DNA of 64,000 bases from Bacteroidales bacterium (GTDB taxonomy: Bacteria; Bacteroidota; Bacteroidia; Bacteroidales; WCHB1-69). A program made the translations under genes and the position numbers. Positions 1 to 9,172 of this stretch are shown one piece after another. The DNA lies in contig JAIKWD010000027.1 of assembly GCA_024685175.1 (NCBI GenBank), forward strand, positions 1 through 64,000. The letters run 5' to 3'. The notes beneath the pieces were generated by a model. It did no database searches. It was not told the origin of the DNA and saw nothing but the letters and a program-made list of their open reading frames with translations. Numbering within the stretch: the first letter of the stretch is position 1; each line of letters starts with the position of its first letter.

Positions 1-1900
1 CGCCGTGCTGTCGCACCCTTTTGCCGTCTGCAAATGTTGGGTATATGTGCCCGACTGGGTGTATGTCTGCCCGTTGTCCCATGTGTAGGAGTCACAAGCG
101 GTGACAGACGTAGTCGAAGTTGCCGAGTGGTTGATGGTCAAATTTAATGTTACGATACTGTCGCAGCCGCTGGCGGTTTGCAAATTCTGGATGTACGTGC
201 CGGATTGGGTGTAGGTTTGCCCGCCCCACGTATACGAGTCGCAGGCGGTGGTGTTCAAATTGGTGGTTTTCGAGTGGTTGATGGTGATGTTCAAGGTTAT
301 CGTGCTGTCACAACCCTTGTCAGTCTGCAAGTATCGAGTATAGGTGCCGGAATGGATGATGGTTATCGCTCCCCAAGTATAGGAATCGCAGCTAACGGCT
401 TCAATCGTGTCCGTCACCGAATGATTGATGGTAAGATTCAGTGTTATAGTGCTGTCGCATCCTTTGTCGGTTTGCAAATGCTTGGTGTATAAGCCCGATT
501 GGGTGTAGGTTTGCCCATCCCAAGTGTATGATTCACAGGAATTTGCTTCTAGATTGGTAATGGCGGAATGGTTGACGGTAAGGTGTAATGTCGCAATGGA
601 GTCACAGCCCTTGCTGGTCTTTAGATTCTGTATGTATGTGCCGGATTGGGTGTAGGTCTGTCCTCCCCAGTCAAACGAGTCACAGGCGGTGGCGGTTTCT
701 GTCGAAGCCGCAGAATGGTTGATGGTGAGATGTAATGTTGCGATGGAGTCACAGCCCTTGTTGGTCTGTAGGTTTTGGGTGTACGTGCCGGATTCAGTGT
801 AGGTTTGTCCACCCCACGTGTAAGAGTCACAAGCGGTGATTGTTTCCGTCGAAGCCGCCGAGTGGTTGATGGTTAGGTGTAATGTCGCGATGGAGTCACA
901 ACCCTTGCTGGTCTGCAAGTGTTGGGTATATGTGCCGGATTGGGTGTAAGTCTGTCCACCCCAGGTATATGTCTCGCAGGCGGATACTGTTTCTGTCGTT
1001 GTCACCGAATGGTTGATGGAGAGGTGTAAGGTTACAATGGAGTCACAACCCTTGCTGGTTTGCAAGTGTTGGATGTACGTGCCGGATTCTGTGTAAACTT
1101 GTCCGCCCCACGTGTACGAGTCGCAGGCGGTGACCGTTTCCGTCGAAGTCGCCGAGTGGTTAATGGTTAGGTGTAATGTCGCTATGCTGTCACAGCCCTT
1201 GCTGGTCTGTAAGTGTTGGATGTATGTGCCGGATTGGGTGTATATTTGTCCGCCCCACGTGTACGAGTTGCAGGCAGTGACCGTTTCCGTCGAAGCCGCC
1301 GAACTGTTGATGGTGAGGTGTAATGTCGCTATACTGTCACAGCCCTTGCTTGTCTGTAAGTTTTGGGTGTACGTGCCGGATTCTGTGTAAACTTGTCCGC
1401 CCCACGTGTACGAGTCGCAGGCGGTGACCGTTTCCGTCGAAGTCGCCGAGTAGTTGATGGTGAGGTTCAAGATGACAGTGGAGTCACATCCCGTTGAGGT
1501 CACCAGATGTTGGGTGTACGTGCCGGATTGGCTGTACTTCTGCCCACCCCACATGTACGAGTCGCATGCTGTCACAGTTTCTGAAGTGGATGCCGAGTGG
1601 TTGATGGTGAGGTGTAATGTCGCTATGCTGTCACAGCCCTTGCTGGTCTGTAAGTGTTGGATGTATGTGCCGGATTGAGTGTATGTTTGTCCGCCCCACG
1701 TGTACGAGTCGCAGGCGGTGACCGTTTCCGTCGAAGCTGCCGAATGGTTGATGGTTAGATACAGTATTGCGGTACTGTCACAGCCACTGGCCATAGTAAA
1801 AGTTTTCGTGTATACCCCGGAATTAGTGTAGGTTCCTTCATTCCAAGTGTATGAGTCGCAAGCGGTAACGGTTTCAGTGGTGGTTACAGGGTGGTGAATG
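1..1900 (-). repeat. Tandem 147-bp coding repeats, at least 13 copies
   Basis: The anchor encoding CDSY of ACDSYTW recurs at 89, 236, 383 and onward to 1853, exactly 147 bp apart; 1853-89 equals 12 x 147. A degenerate further copy lies near 2010. Copies between about 700 and 1750 are the most alike at DNA level, and the outer ones have diverged. There is no length variation between units, so the 49-residue period appears to be under selection. The array continues past base 1. Confidence 0.93.
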
Positions 1901-4317
1901 GTGAGGTGCAAAACCATAATGCTGTCACAACCGTTTGCGGCTCCGTTAGGAATGGTGAAGGAGATGGGCTCGGTAGGTGTGGAGAGGTAGGATGTTCCGT
2001 ACCAAGAGAAATACTCACAGGCGTCTACGAATGTATCTTGGACAACGGGCGGACAATCGTGGATGACGTCCACGGTAATCTGGCTGCTGGCTGAACAACC
2101 GTTGGACCAGTTTGCCGTGACATTATAGGTTACGATACCATCCTGGGTTACGATATCCGTATATCCAAGAGCCGTAGTGTTGTCCAAGAAATCGCCATTG
2201 CTTTCGACGGTATAGTTGACAACGCTGGAAGGGGCATCTTGGATGGTGGCACGTATCATAAAGTTTCGCCCGACACCAAAACTGTTCCAAGAGCCATTGT
2301 CCCGTTGAACCAAATCACTCTTTTCTGCAATGTAGGTATTGCTGGCGGAACCAACTGCCATACAATATATTCCGGCCGGAGCATCAAATTGATAGCCATA
2401 CCATAACTCTTGGCTGGCGTCGATGGTAACAGGGGTGTTGAGCGTAATGGTGTTCCATCCGGAACTAACGCTGCTCACGTTTTTTTGGGCCACCAATGTG
2501 CCTGGACTGTATTGGCCGTTTACAACTGAACCCCCTTTATAAACAAAAACCTTATAGTTGCTGGTGTTGGTCGTTCTGGGATAGAATCCTATTTTAGTCA
2601 ATTGTTTGTTATGATAGGCCACCAAGTCGGAGTCGCACATACGATATGCCATAGCAATGGTATGTGCGGTGGAGGGATAACCATAGTATGAGGAGGGATC
2701 GCTTGTCGGATCCCACGAGAACGTAGTGGTGCCGCCACTGGAAGAAGGCGCATCCCAGGTAAGATTGATTTCCGAGTTGTCTTGTGTGACTTGAAGGTTT
2801 TGGGGCGCGTTGCAATCAAAGCCGAAAGTCCATCCCGTCAAAGGTATGGATATGCTGGTGGAACTGGATGACAAAGTCAATGTCCCGCGTTCGGTGGCGG
2901 GTGCGTTGTTGGCCGACAAATACCTTACGTAAAGGGTGCCTCCTGTGGTGGAAAGCGAGACCGAGCTATAATAATGTACGGAGTCGGTGCTGACTTGGAA
3001 GTTGCCGGATACAGTCGCCGTAATGCTGCTCGACAGTGCTATGCCGCGAGTGTCGATTCTCTTTCCGGGAGAGATTACATTGGCTTCCGTCAGAAAAGTG
3101 AGTTCCTGCTTGTTTGCCTTGATCAAAGGCGTCAAACCCTTGATATAAACGATGGCACCTTGACTGTTTGTATAGTTGTGGGTCGTTCCAGGCATCAAAG
3201 CGCTAAGCGAGAAATACCCATTATAAGAGCCGCTCCAACCCCAATTGAAGTGGTAGTATCCTTGACTGTCATAGCCGTCGCAAACGAATGCGTGTCCTCC
3301 GGAGCCACTACCGTGGTATATGATGGGCTTCCATTGGTCGAGTTCCCCTCGTATCAGGTTTTTCCAGTTGTTCTCGGTGTAACTCGATTTGTTCTTGTGT
3401 GAAGGATTCTCAGAGCCGTAGGATGTGGAGTATTTGAAATAGGTGCGCAAGGCATTGGCGGCATCGGAAGTGTAGGCGGAACTATAATAGGGCCCGAATT
3501 CCATCTCTACGCTCACGGCACAGTGATAAATCAATTTGGCAATAGCACTGATGTTTGTGGAAGAACTGTATTGGTTTATCGAGGTGGGCATATTGGCGTA
3601 GTTGTAACTGCCGGATGCGAAATTGACAGACAGAGTCCCGTAATCGCCATAGTCACCGGTCAAGTCGGAGGAGTTGTTGCAGACATAAGACTTAGAGCCC
3701 ACGCCTTGTGAAGGATATTGCCAATAACGGATGACTTGGGCCATAGCGGTGGCCACACAGCCCGCATAGACGTGATAGTTGTTGCTGGAATAGGCGTTGG
3801 AATCAGTCGGACAAGAATTGTTGTAAGGATAGTTCTGGTCCCAATTGGTTTCCAATAGCGGACCGACTACAACGCCTTTTCCACCGGAAGAACTTGCAGG
3901 TGATTCATATAAAGCATGCCATTTAGAAGTGGCATTAGGGTTGGATTCCTCTAAATTAATGAAATATAGGATTTCATCCTGGTAGTCGTTCAAAAATCCC
4001 AGCATGTTTTCCGGGATGTTTTGCGGATCGAAATTACCTTCAGTGGAATACCCCAAGATAGGTTCAATTCTATCATCTGCGCTGACAATGACATATCCTT
4101 TGCCGACATTGATCACATAGAAACTGTTGATGCCGCGTTGTGCGCTGATCATCTTTACGTCGCATCGCTGGCTGTTTACATCCGCACCCGTTATACCTTG
4201 CATAAAATGTACGGCAACCCGCTTGGCTATCAGTGTGTCTACTGGTTTTGCCCCCACTATCATGGTGAAAGCAAGTAAAATGGCCAGAAAGGTGTATCTT
4301 TGTATGAACGCTTTCAT
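1..4317 (-). CDS. Secreted C10-family (streptopain-like) cysteine protease with long 49-residue repeat array; partial, runs off left edge
   Basis: The reading frame is open from the ATG at 4317 to base 1 (1439 codons, no stop), so the C-terminus lies outside the window. It begins with a signal peptide (residues 1-23), then a Spi-like inhibitory propeptide and a C10 peptidase domain. The catalytic Cys is at about 187 in AGCVATAMAQV, and the His at about 342 in GGHAFVCDGY, followed by HFNWGW. A fibronectin-like segment (CNAPQNLQV) lies near residue 500. From about residue 755 the rest is Cys-rich repeats of the type ACDSYTWGGQTYTQSGTY, each 49 residues long. Export is probably by T9SS with a sorting domain beyond the edge; that part is inferred. 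The start overlaps the lnt stop codon by one base (TAATG), which suggests translational coupling. Confidence 0.88.
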   Translation of the reverse strand, partial: MKAFIQRYTFLAILLAFTMIVGAKPVDTLIAKRVAVHFMQGITGADVNSQRCDVKMISAQRGINSFYVINVGKGYVIVSADDRIEPILGYSTEGNFDPQNIPENMLGFLNDYQDEILYFINLEESNPNATSKWHALYESPASSSGGKGVVVGPLLETNWDQNYPYNNSCPTDSNAYSSNNYHVYAGCVATAMAQVIRYWQYPSQGVGSKSYVCNNSSDLTGDYGDYGTLSVNFASGSYNYANMPTSINQYSSSTNISAIAKLIYHCAVSVEMEFGPYYSSAYTSDAANALRTYFKYSTSYGSENPSHKNKSSYTENNWKNLIRGELDQWKPIIYHGSGSGGHAFVCDGYDSQGYYHFNWGWSGSYNGYFSLSALMPGTTHNYTNSQGAIVYIKGLTPLIKANKQELTFLTEANVISPGKRIDTRGIALSSSITATVSGNFQVSTDSVHYYSSVSLSTTGGTLYVRYLSANNAPATERGTLTLSSSSTSISIPLTGWTFGFDCNAPQNLQVTQDNSEINLTWDAPSSSGGTTTFSWDPTSDPSSYYGYPSTAHTIAMAYRMCDSDLVAYHNKQLTKIGFYPRTTNTSNYKVFVYKGGSVVNGQYSPGTLVAQKNVSSVSSGWNTITLNTPVTIDASQELWYGYQFDAPAGIYCMAVGSASNTYIAEKSDLVQRDNGSWNSFGVGRNFMIRATIQDAPSSVVNYTVESNGDFLDNTTALGYTDIVTQDGIVTYNVTANWSNGCSASSQITVDVIHDCPPVVQDTFVDACEYFSWYGTSYLSTPTEPISFTIPNGAANGCDSIMVLHLTIHHPVTTTETVTACDSYTWNEGTYTNSGVYTKTFTMASGCDSTAILYLTINHSAASTETVTACDSYTWGGQTYTQSGTYIQHLQTSKGCDSIATLHLTINHSASTSETVTACDSYMWGGQKYSQSGTYTQHLVTSTGCDSTVILNLTINYSATSTETVTACDSYTWGGQVYTESGTYTQNLQTSKGCDSIATLHLTINSSAASTETVTACNSYTWGGQIYTQSGTYIQHLQTSKGCDSIATLHLTINHSATSTETVTACDSYTWGGQVYTESGTYIQHLQTSKGCDSIVTLHLSINHSVTTTETVSACETYTWGGQTYTQSGTYTQHLQTSKGCDSIATLHLTINHSAASTETITACDSYTWGGQTYTESGTYTQNLQTNKGCDSIATLHLTINHSAASTETATACDSFDWGGQTYTQSGTYIQNLKTSKGCDSIATLHLTVNHSAITNLEANSCESYTWDGQTYTQSGLYTKHLQTDKGCDSTITLNLTINHSVTDTIEAVSCDSYTWGAITIIHSGTYTRYLQTDKGCDSTITLNITINHSKTTNLNTTACDSYTWGGQTYTQSGTYIQNLQTASGCDSIVTLNLTINHSATSTTSVTACDSYTWDNGQTYTQSGTYTQHLQTAKGCDSTA

Positions 4318-5957
4318 TAACGTGATTTTGACTTTTTAAAAATACCTATAATACACAAGATTAAGGAGTACAAAATGCCGAATGCGGCTACGGGTATAGC
4401 TGCCCAAGCAATGATGTCGCCGTATTTGGCGTAAAAGGTCAACTTGTCTTGTGCATATATGGTGGCAAGGAATGCAGTGCGATCTTGGTATTGCGTCTTT
4501 TGCAACACATTGCCGACCGGATCGATGACGCCAGAGTAGCCGCCATTGGCGGCACGCAGGATGTATCGGCGGTTTTCCACCGCACGGAGCCGAGCCATAT
4601 CGAAGTGCTGCTTGTGCCCCGGACTGTCCGACCACCACGAGTCGTTGGTGATGACCGTCAACACTTGGGCGCCGTTGCGGACAAAATGCCCCACCAATTC
4701 GCCGTAGATGGACTCATAGCAGATGGCCGTGCACATCTTGACGGGCTTGCCGTTGACGTCGATGGTGAAGACGCGTTGCGCACTATCCTTGGCCAAGGAT
4801 GTGTTGGCACCGCCCAATTCGATCAAAAGGTTCGAGAGGAAACCGAATACTTTGGGGAAGGGCATCGCCTCCACGCCGGGTACGAGCCGGCTCTTGTGGT
4901 AGTGGCCGTCGTAGTGGTTGCGGTTGTAACAGACCGCCGTGTTGTACATATCGACATAATGCGCAGGGTCTATCTCTTGCGCCGTGACCGTGGCCTTGTG
5001 GTCGAAGATGTCGTAAGTGGAGAGCCCTAGGATGAAGTTGAGATTCGGGTTTTCCGCAATGGCGGAGTCCAACAGATTGAACCCTCCGTAAAGAAAAGGC
5101 TGGGCGGGAAATTCGTGCGCTTGCAATGCCGCCAAGGAGACACTGTGCGCGATGCTGGATTCCGGACAGACGACGAGATTGGTGCTGCGGTCGATATAGG
5201 GCTTGGCAACTTCAAGGATGCGCTCCGCTTCCTGATAGTTGCTCATCTTGTATTGCTCGGTCCATACCTCCGTGTTGGGCTGCACCACCACGGCCTTTAC
5301 GGGTTGGCTTTTGTCAATCTTGCCCGTGTAATGCTGCGCAACGATGAACGAGATGACGATGGGGATGATCCAGACCAAAAATGCGACCAGTTGGCCTTTG
5401 CTGCGGGTATGGTAGGTGCGCTCGTGATAAAAGGACTCGTAAAGGATGAAGTTGATGGCCAGAATCCAGAACGTGCCGCCCAAAGCACCGGTTATGGAGT
5501 ACCATTGCACCAAACGTGGAATGGTCGACATTGCGTTGCCCAAGTTGAGCCAAGGCCAGGTGAGGTCCCAGTTGAGATGCAGATACTCGAAGGAGATCCA
5601 CAGCGCGATGAACATAATGGGGTGCATCCATCGCTGTTCCACCTGCTTGCGACAACTGTGCCACAAGGCGAAAACCAACGACATCAGAAAGGCGTTGGCC
5701 ACGCTGGCGAAGATGCCGCCCGGCACGGTAGTGTAGCATATCCAATAGGTGGTGAGGGCGTTCCATAGCAGGAATCCTGGGTAGGAGTAAATCAACCCCC
5801 GGCCAAAAGCATTGCGCCCCCCCTTGGCTAACAGCTCGTCACTGAGACGAAGCATAGGCAGCCAAGCGAGGAACATAAAGTATGGAAAACCATACCATCC
5901 GCTTGCTAAGAGCAATCCGCTCAATAAGCTCAATGCCAAAAGTGTGTACCAGCGCAT
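4317..5957 (-). CDS. lnt: Apolipoprotein N-acyltransferase
   Basis: This 546-residue inner-membrane enzyme adds the third acyl chain to the N-terminal cysteine of lipoproteins. The N-terminal ~210 residues are hydrophobic membrane segments. They are followed by a periplasmic nitrilase-fold domain starting near KAVVVQPNTE. The Glu-Lys-Cys triad fits E266 (VVCPESS), K355 (HKSRLVPGVE) and C413 (AICYES). A last hydrophobic segment and basic tail close the protein. It lies 64 bp downstream of the DsbD-like gene and overlaps the protease gene by one base. Its length and triad are normal for the family, so it is probably active. The window encodes lipoproteins that would be substrates (PorK, the M28 protein). 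Confidence 0.96.
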   Translation of the reverse strand: MRWYTLLALSLLSGLLLASGWYGFPYFMFLAWLPMLRLSDELLAKGGRNAFGRGLIYSYPGFLLWNALTTYWICYTTVPGGIFASVANAFLMSLVFALWHSCRKQVEQRWMHPIMFIALWISFEYLHLNWDLTWPWLNLGNAMSTIPRLVQWYSITGALGGTFWILAINFILYESFYHERTYHTRSKGQLVAFLVWIIPIVISFIVAQHYTGKIDKSQPVKAVVVQPNTEVWTEQYKMSNYQEAERILEVAKPYIDRSTNLVVCPESSIAHSVSLAALQAHEFPAQPFLYGGFNLLDSAIAENPNLNFILGLSTYDIFDHKATVTAQEIDPAHYVDMYNTAVCYNRNHYDGHYHKSRLVPGVEAMPFPKVFGFLSNLLIELGGANTSLAKDSAQRVFTIDVNGKPVKMCTAICYESIYGELVGHFVRNGAQVLTVITNDSWWSDSPGHKQHFDMARLRAVENRRYILRAANGGYSGVIDPVGNVLQKTQYQDRTAFLATIYAQDKLTFYAKYGDIIAWAAIPVAAFGILYSLILCIIGIFKKSKSR

Positions 5958-5984
5958 ATTTAGTGATTAGTTGTTAAGTCTGAG

Positions 5985-6028
5985 ACGTTGTACACAACGT
6001 ACGATTCATTGGTTCATCGGTTCATTGG
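5985..6028. repeat. Short inverted repeat and octamer tandem between dsbD-like gene and lnt
   Basis: The spacer holds an inverted repeat ACGTTGT-ac-ACAACGT (5985-6000). It is followed by three head-to-tail octamers TTCATTGG/TTCATCGG/TTCATTGG (6005-6028), the last of which enters the final codons of the dsbD-like gene. There is no T-tract, so it is not a classical terminator. Function unknown. Confidence 0.6.
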
Positions 6029-8055
6029 TTCCTCATTTTGTCGATGCCTTCTCGCAGAAACTTGATGTATTTGTCTTTGTCGCGTTCGTAGTAGGTGGGG
6101 CCAGAGAGGATGTTGCCATCAGGGTCGATGACGAAGTAGCAAGGTTGAGAGTTCTCGTGGAAGAGGGTTTGTTGGATGTATCGGTTTTTGGCTCCGAGCA
6201 TCGTGATGGGGTCTCCGTCGGCGTCCTTGAGTTTGCCCTTCTCGTTGTCGGGCAGCGGGATGACCTTGTCGTCGGCATACATCGTGCACACGATGACCTC
6301 TTCGGCGAAGATGCGGCGCACTTCGGGATCGATCCAGACAGCGTTCTCCACATTACGGCAGTTGGTGCAGCCGTGACCGGTGAAGTCGAGGAACACGGGC
6401 TTGCCCTCTTTCTTGGCCACGCGCAGGGCTTGGTCGTAGTCGAAGTAGCCCTTGATGCCAAAGGGAATCTCCAGCTTGTCGGCGTACATCGGCTCTTCGG
6501 TCCATTGGTATGTGTCGGCTTGTGCCGTGGCTCCGGCGCCGCTCTCGTTACGCACAATGGCGGAAACATCGAAGTCTTGGGTGGTCATCGGCGGCAGCCA
6601 GCCGGAGATGGCTTTCAGCGGGGCGCCGAACATGCCGGGAATCATATAGACCACGAAAGTGAAGACGAAGACGGCCAGCGTGAAACGGAACCAACTCTTC
6701 TGTACTGGGTACTCGTCGTCGAGCGGGAAACGGATCTTGCCCAATAGGTAGAGGCCTAACAGGGAGAACAGGACGATCCAGAAGGCCAGATAGACTTCGC
6801 GGTCGAGGATGCCCCAGTGATAGGTCTGGTCGGGCACGTTGATGAACTTGAGGGCGAAGGCGATTTCCACGAAGGCGAGGATGACCTTCAGCGTGTTCAT
6901 CCAGCCACCAGACTTGGGCAGTTTCTTGAGCAGGTTCGGGAACAGGGCGAACAGGGTGAAGGGTACGGCGATACCCAGCGAGAAGCCCAGCATACCGATG
7001 ATGGGCTTGAGGAACGATCCGCCGGCGGCGTTCAACGCCACAGCGCCAGCGATGGGCAGCGTGCAGGAAAAGGAGACCAACACCAAGGTCAACGCCATAA
7101 AGAAGATACCTGCGATACCGCCTTGTCTCTGGCGCTTGGCAGAGCCGTTGACCCACTTGCTCGGTAAGGTGATCTCAAAATAGCCCAACAGAGAGAAGGC
7201 GAAAATCAGGAAGATGATGGCGAATAAGAGGTTGGGTATCCAGTGCGTGCTCAGGATGTTGCCCATGTCGGCGCCGAAAATAGCCGACAAGACCAATCCG
7301 AACACAATGAAAATCAAGATGATAAAGAAACCATACAGCAGCGCGTCGCGTTTACCTTGGTGGCCTTCCTTGGAGAAGAAGGAGACGGTCATCGGGATCA
7401 TCGGGAAGACACACGGCATCAGAAGACCGATTAGGCCGCCCAGCACGGCGCCCCAAAAGTAACCCCACAGAGACTCTTTCTTCTTCTTGCCTGCCTTGTC
7501 GTTGTCATCAGCCGCCGGCGCGGACTTCACCTCCGCCTGGGCGGTGTCCTTCACTTCGACCGGAGTCTCTTCGGCATGGCTCTCCCCGGCCTTCACGGCC
7601 TTGTCGAACCCCTTGACGTCAAAAGAGAACTTTTTCTCCACGGGCGTGCAACGACCATCTATGCAGGCTTGTCCCTCCACTTTGCCCTTGACGGTGAAGG
7701 GCTCGTTGCTCAGCACTTTGACACGCTGCTTGAAGGTGACCTGCTTGTTGTAGAACTTGGCGGTGCCGAACTCGTCGGTCAGCTCCTGCGGGGTGGGCTC
7801 CGTTACCTTGCCGATGCGCTTGTACTTGGCGTCGGGAGTGAAGGTAAACGTAGCAGGCTGCTCAATGCCTTTCGTGCTTTGAGCATAAAAATGCCAGTTG
7901 GGTTGTATATCGGCGCGAAATTGCAATTCCGCAATAGAGTCGTTGATCTTGACAGTCTTGAACGTCCATTTTACAGGATCGACTTGTGCGTTCAAAGCGA
8001 GATTCCCGAGTAAAAACGCTGCGAAAATGACGATTAAATGCTTAATATTTCTCAT
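6022..8055 (-). CDS. dsbD: DsbD-like thiol:disulfide interchange protein
   Basis: This 677-residue protein would carry reducing power across the inner membrane to periplasmic thiol proteins. It has a signal peptide (MRNIKHLIVIF...), then a DsbD N-terminal-type periplasmic domain (DPVKWTF onward). A basic, charged linker leads to a block of about eight membrane helices starting at WGYFWGAVLGGLIGLLMPCVFPM, with Cys-Pro membrane cysteines. A C-terminal thioredoxin domain carries CTNC (C563, C566). An in-frame ATG exists 31 codons upstream, but a TATTTTTG promoter element lies between it and 8055, so I chose 8055. It is probably co-transcribed with lnt. Confidence 0.92.
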   Translation of the reverse strand: MRNIKHLIVIFAAFLLGNLALNAQVDPVKWTFKTVKINDSIAELQFRADIQPNWHFYAQSTKGIEQPATFTFTPDAKYKRIGKVTEPTPQELTDEFGTAKFYNKQVTFKQRVKVLSNEPFTVKGKVEGQACIDGRCTPVEKKFSFDVKGFDKAVKAGESHAEETPVEVKDTAQAEVKSAPAADDNDKAGKKKKESLWGYFWGAVLGGLIGLLMPCVFPMIPMTVSFFSKEGHQGKRDALLYGFFIILIFIVFGLVLSAIFGADMGNILSTHWIPNLLFAIIFLIFAFSLLGYFEITLPSKWVNGSAKRQRQGGIAGIFFMALTLVLVSFSCTLPIAGAVALNAAGGSFLKPIIGMLGFSLGIAVPFTLFALFPNLLKKLPKSGGWMNTLKVILAFVEIAFALKFINVPDQTYHWGILDREVYLAFWIVLFSLLGLYLLGKIRFPLDDEYPVQKSWFRFTLAVFVFTFVVYMIPGMFGAPLKAISGWLPPMTTQDFDVSAIVRNESGAGATAQADTYQWTEEPMYADKLEIPFGIKGYFDYDQALRVAKKEGKPVFLDFTGHGCTNCRNVENAVWIDPEVRRIFAEEVIVCTMYADDKVIPLPDNEKGKLKDADGDPITMLGAKNRYIQQTLFHENSQPCYFVIDPDGNILSGPTYYERDKDKYIKFLREGIDKMRNQ

Positions 8056-8080
8056 AATATAGTTATAAAATTTTAGTACG

Positions 8081-8088
8081 CAAAAATA
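8081..8088 (-). promoter_or_regulatory. Promoter -7 element for dsbD-like gene
   Basis: TATTTTTG on the minus strand matches the Bacteroidota TAnnTTTG consensus, about 26 bases before the ATG at 8055. It supports the shorter gene start. Confidence 0.65.
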
Positions 8089-8119
8089 TAAAAAAAGATG
8101 TAATCCCGTGTAAATTTTA

Positions 8120-8127
8120 TATCTTTG
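8120..8127 (+). promoter_or_regulatory. Promoter -7 element for DUF2007/hemerythrin/regulator genes
   Basis: TATCTTTG lies 48 bases before the ATG at 8175 and is divergent from the dsbD promoter. No clear -33 TTTG is visible. Confidence 0.65.
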
Positions 8128-8174
8128 TACTTTTAAAGACGAAGCCAATTGTTTAGAATAAAATAATCATCAAT

Positions 8175-8432
8175 ATGAATGTGAATAACGACAATCTGAA
8201 ATTTGAAACCGTAGCCACGACGAACTTCCCCGCCGAGGCCGAATTGATTCGCACCGTTCTGGAATCCGGCGGCATCGAGGCCTATGTGATCAACACCAAT
8301 GCCCCTACCTATGTGGGGCTCGTGGAAAGTGTACGCGTGCTGGTGGAATCCTCCCAGGCGGAAGCCGCCCGCAAATTCTTGGAGGAGAACCTGAAATCCC
8401 AAGTCGACGATCCTGAATACCCTGTCAACTAA
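8175..8432 (+). CDS. DUF2007 family small protein
   Basis: An 85-residue cytoplasmic protein with the DUF2007 pattern: KFETVATTNFPAEAELIR, then a short strand-helix with GIEAYVINTN, then VRVLVESSQAEAARKFL. The family is sometimes called putative signal-transducing protein, but no biochemical role is established. It has no signal peptide and no membrane segment. It is the first gene after the promoter at 8120, and the hemerythrin gene follows 23 bases later, so the three genes 8175-9755 may form one transcript. Confidence 0.85.
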   Translation: MNVNNDNLKFETVATTNFPAEAELIRTVLESGGIEAYVINTNAPTYVGLVESVRVLVESSQAEAARKFLEENLKSQVDDPEYPVN

Positions 8433-8455
8433 CATCCTTTCTAACAGCAACTTTT

Positions 8456-9172
8456 ATGAGAAACAATTCCGATTCTTTTACCCTCGTGTCGGCCACGATG
8501 AAAATGGCCGATGTGTTGTCCCATCACAATAACATCCTCAATTTGCTTCCTCGACTGGGCATACCGCTTGGCTTTGGCGAAAGTACCGTCAAACAAGTGT
8601 GTGCCGACAACAAGGTCTCGTTGCCTCTCTTCCTGTTGATTTGCAATGTGTACATCCAAGACGAATATCTTCCCGACATCGAGGAACTTCGCCAATGCCC
8701 GATGGAAGAGATTGTCAACTATCTCAAGGCCTCCCACGAGGATTACCTTGAATACTCTTTTCCTCACATTGAAGACCATCTCGCCGATGTGGTCAGGGAT
8801 TGGAGCGAGAAATACCGCATTTCCATAACCAGTTTCTTCTCCGAATACAAGAAAGAGGTGGTATCACACTTCCAATTCGAAGAGGATGAGGTGTTCCCCT
8901 ATGTCCATAGTCTTATCCAACACAATCTGACCAAGAAAGGGTTCAACAAACTAGGCCTTTTCGAGAAACAACACGGCAATATTGAAGACAAACTGCGCGA
9001 TTTCACCAGTCTGCTCATCAAGTACATCCCCGCTGACGTGTCGCAGCGCCAACGCATTGATATGCTGATCGACATCTATTCCCTTTCGGAAGACATTGAA
9101 AAACACGCCACCATAGAGGAGAAAATCCTGATTCCGTACATTAAAGCCCTGATGAACGATGAAAACCTATAG
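8456..9172 (+). CDS. Hemerythrin-domain protein
   Basis: A 238-residue soluble protein. The N-terminal ~80 residues resemble the ScdA/RIC-type N-terminal region (ADVLSHHNNILNLLPRLG). The C-terminal part has the His/Glu pattern of a di-iron hemerythrin four-helix bundle: H94, H104 and H108 (SHEDYLEYSFPHIEDH), H138 and E142 (SHFQFEEDEVFPY), H173 (KQHGNIED), H217 and E221 (KHATIEEKILIPY). Such proteins bind O2 or NO or repair iron-sulfur clusters; which applies here is not shown. It overlaps the LuxR-type regulator by 14 bases, which strongly suggests the two work together. Confidence 0.88.
   Translation: MRNNSDSFTLVSATMKMADVLSHHNNILNLLPRLGIPLGFGESTVKQVCADNKVSLPLFLLICNVYIQDEYLPDIEELRQCPMEEIVNYLKASHEDYLEYSFPHIEDHLADVVRDWSEKYRISITSFFSEYKKEVVSHFQFEEDEVFPYVHSLIQHNLTKKGFNKLGLFEKQHGNIEDKLRDFTSLLIKYIPADVSQRQRIDMLIDIYSLSEDIEKHATIEEKILIPYIKALMNDENL

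Noticed and set aside
1-1900. Regular repeats that could suggest a CRISPR array
   Set aside because: Units are 147 bp, continuous, protein coding in one open frame and not separated by unique spacers.
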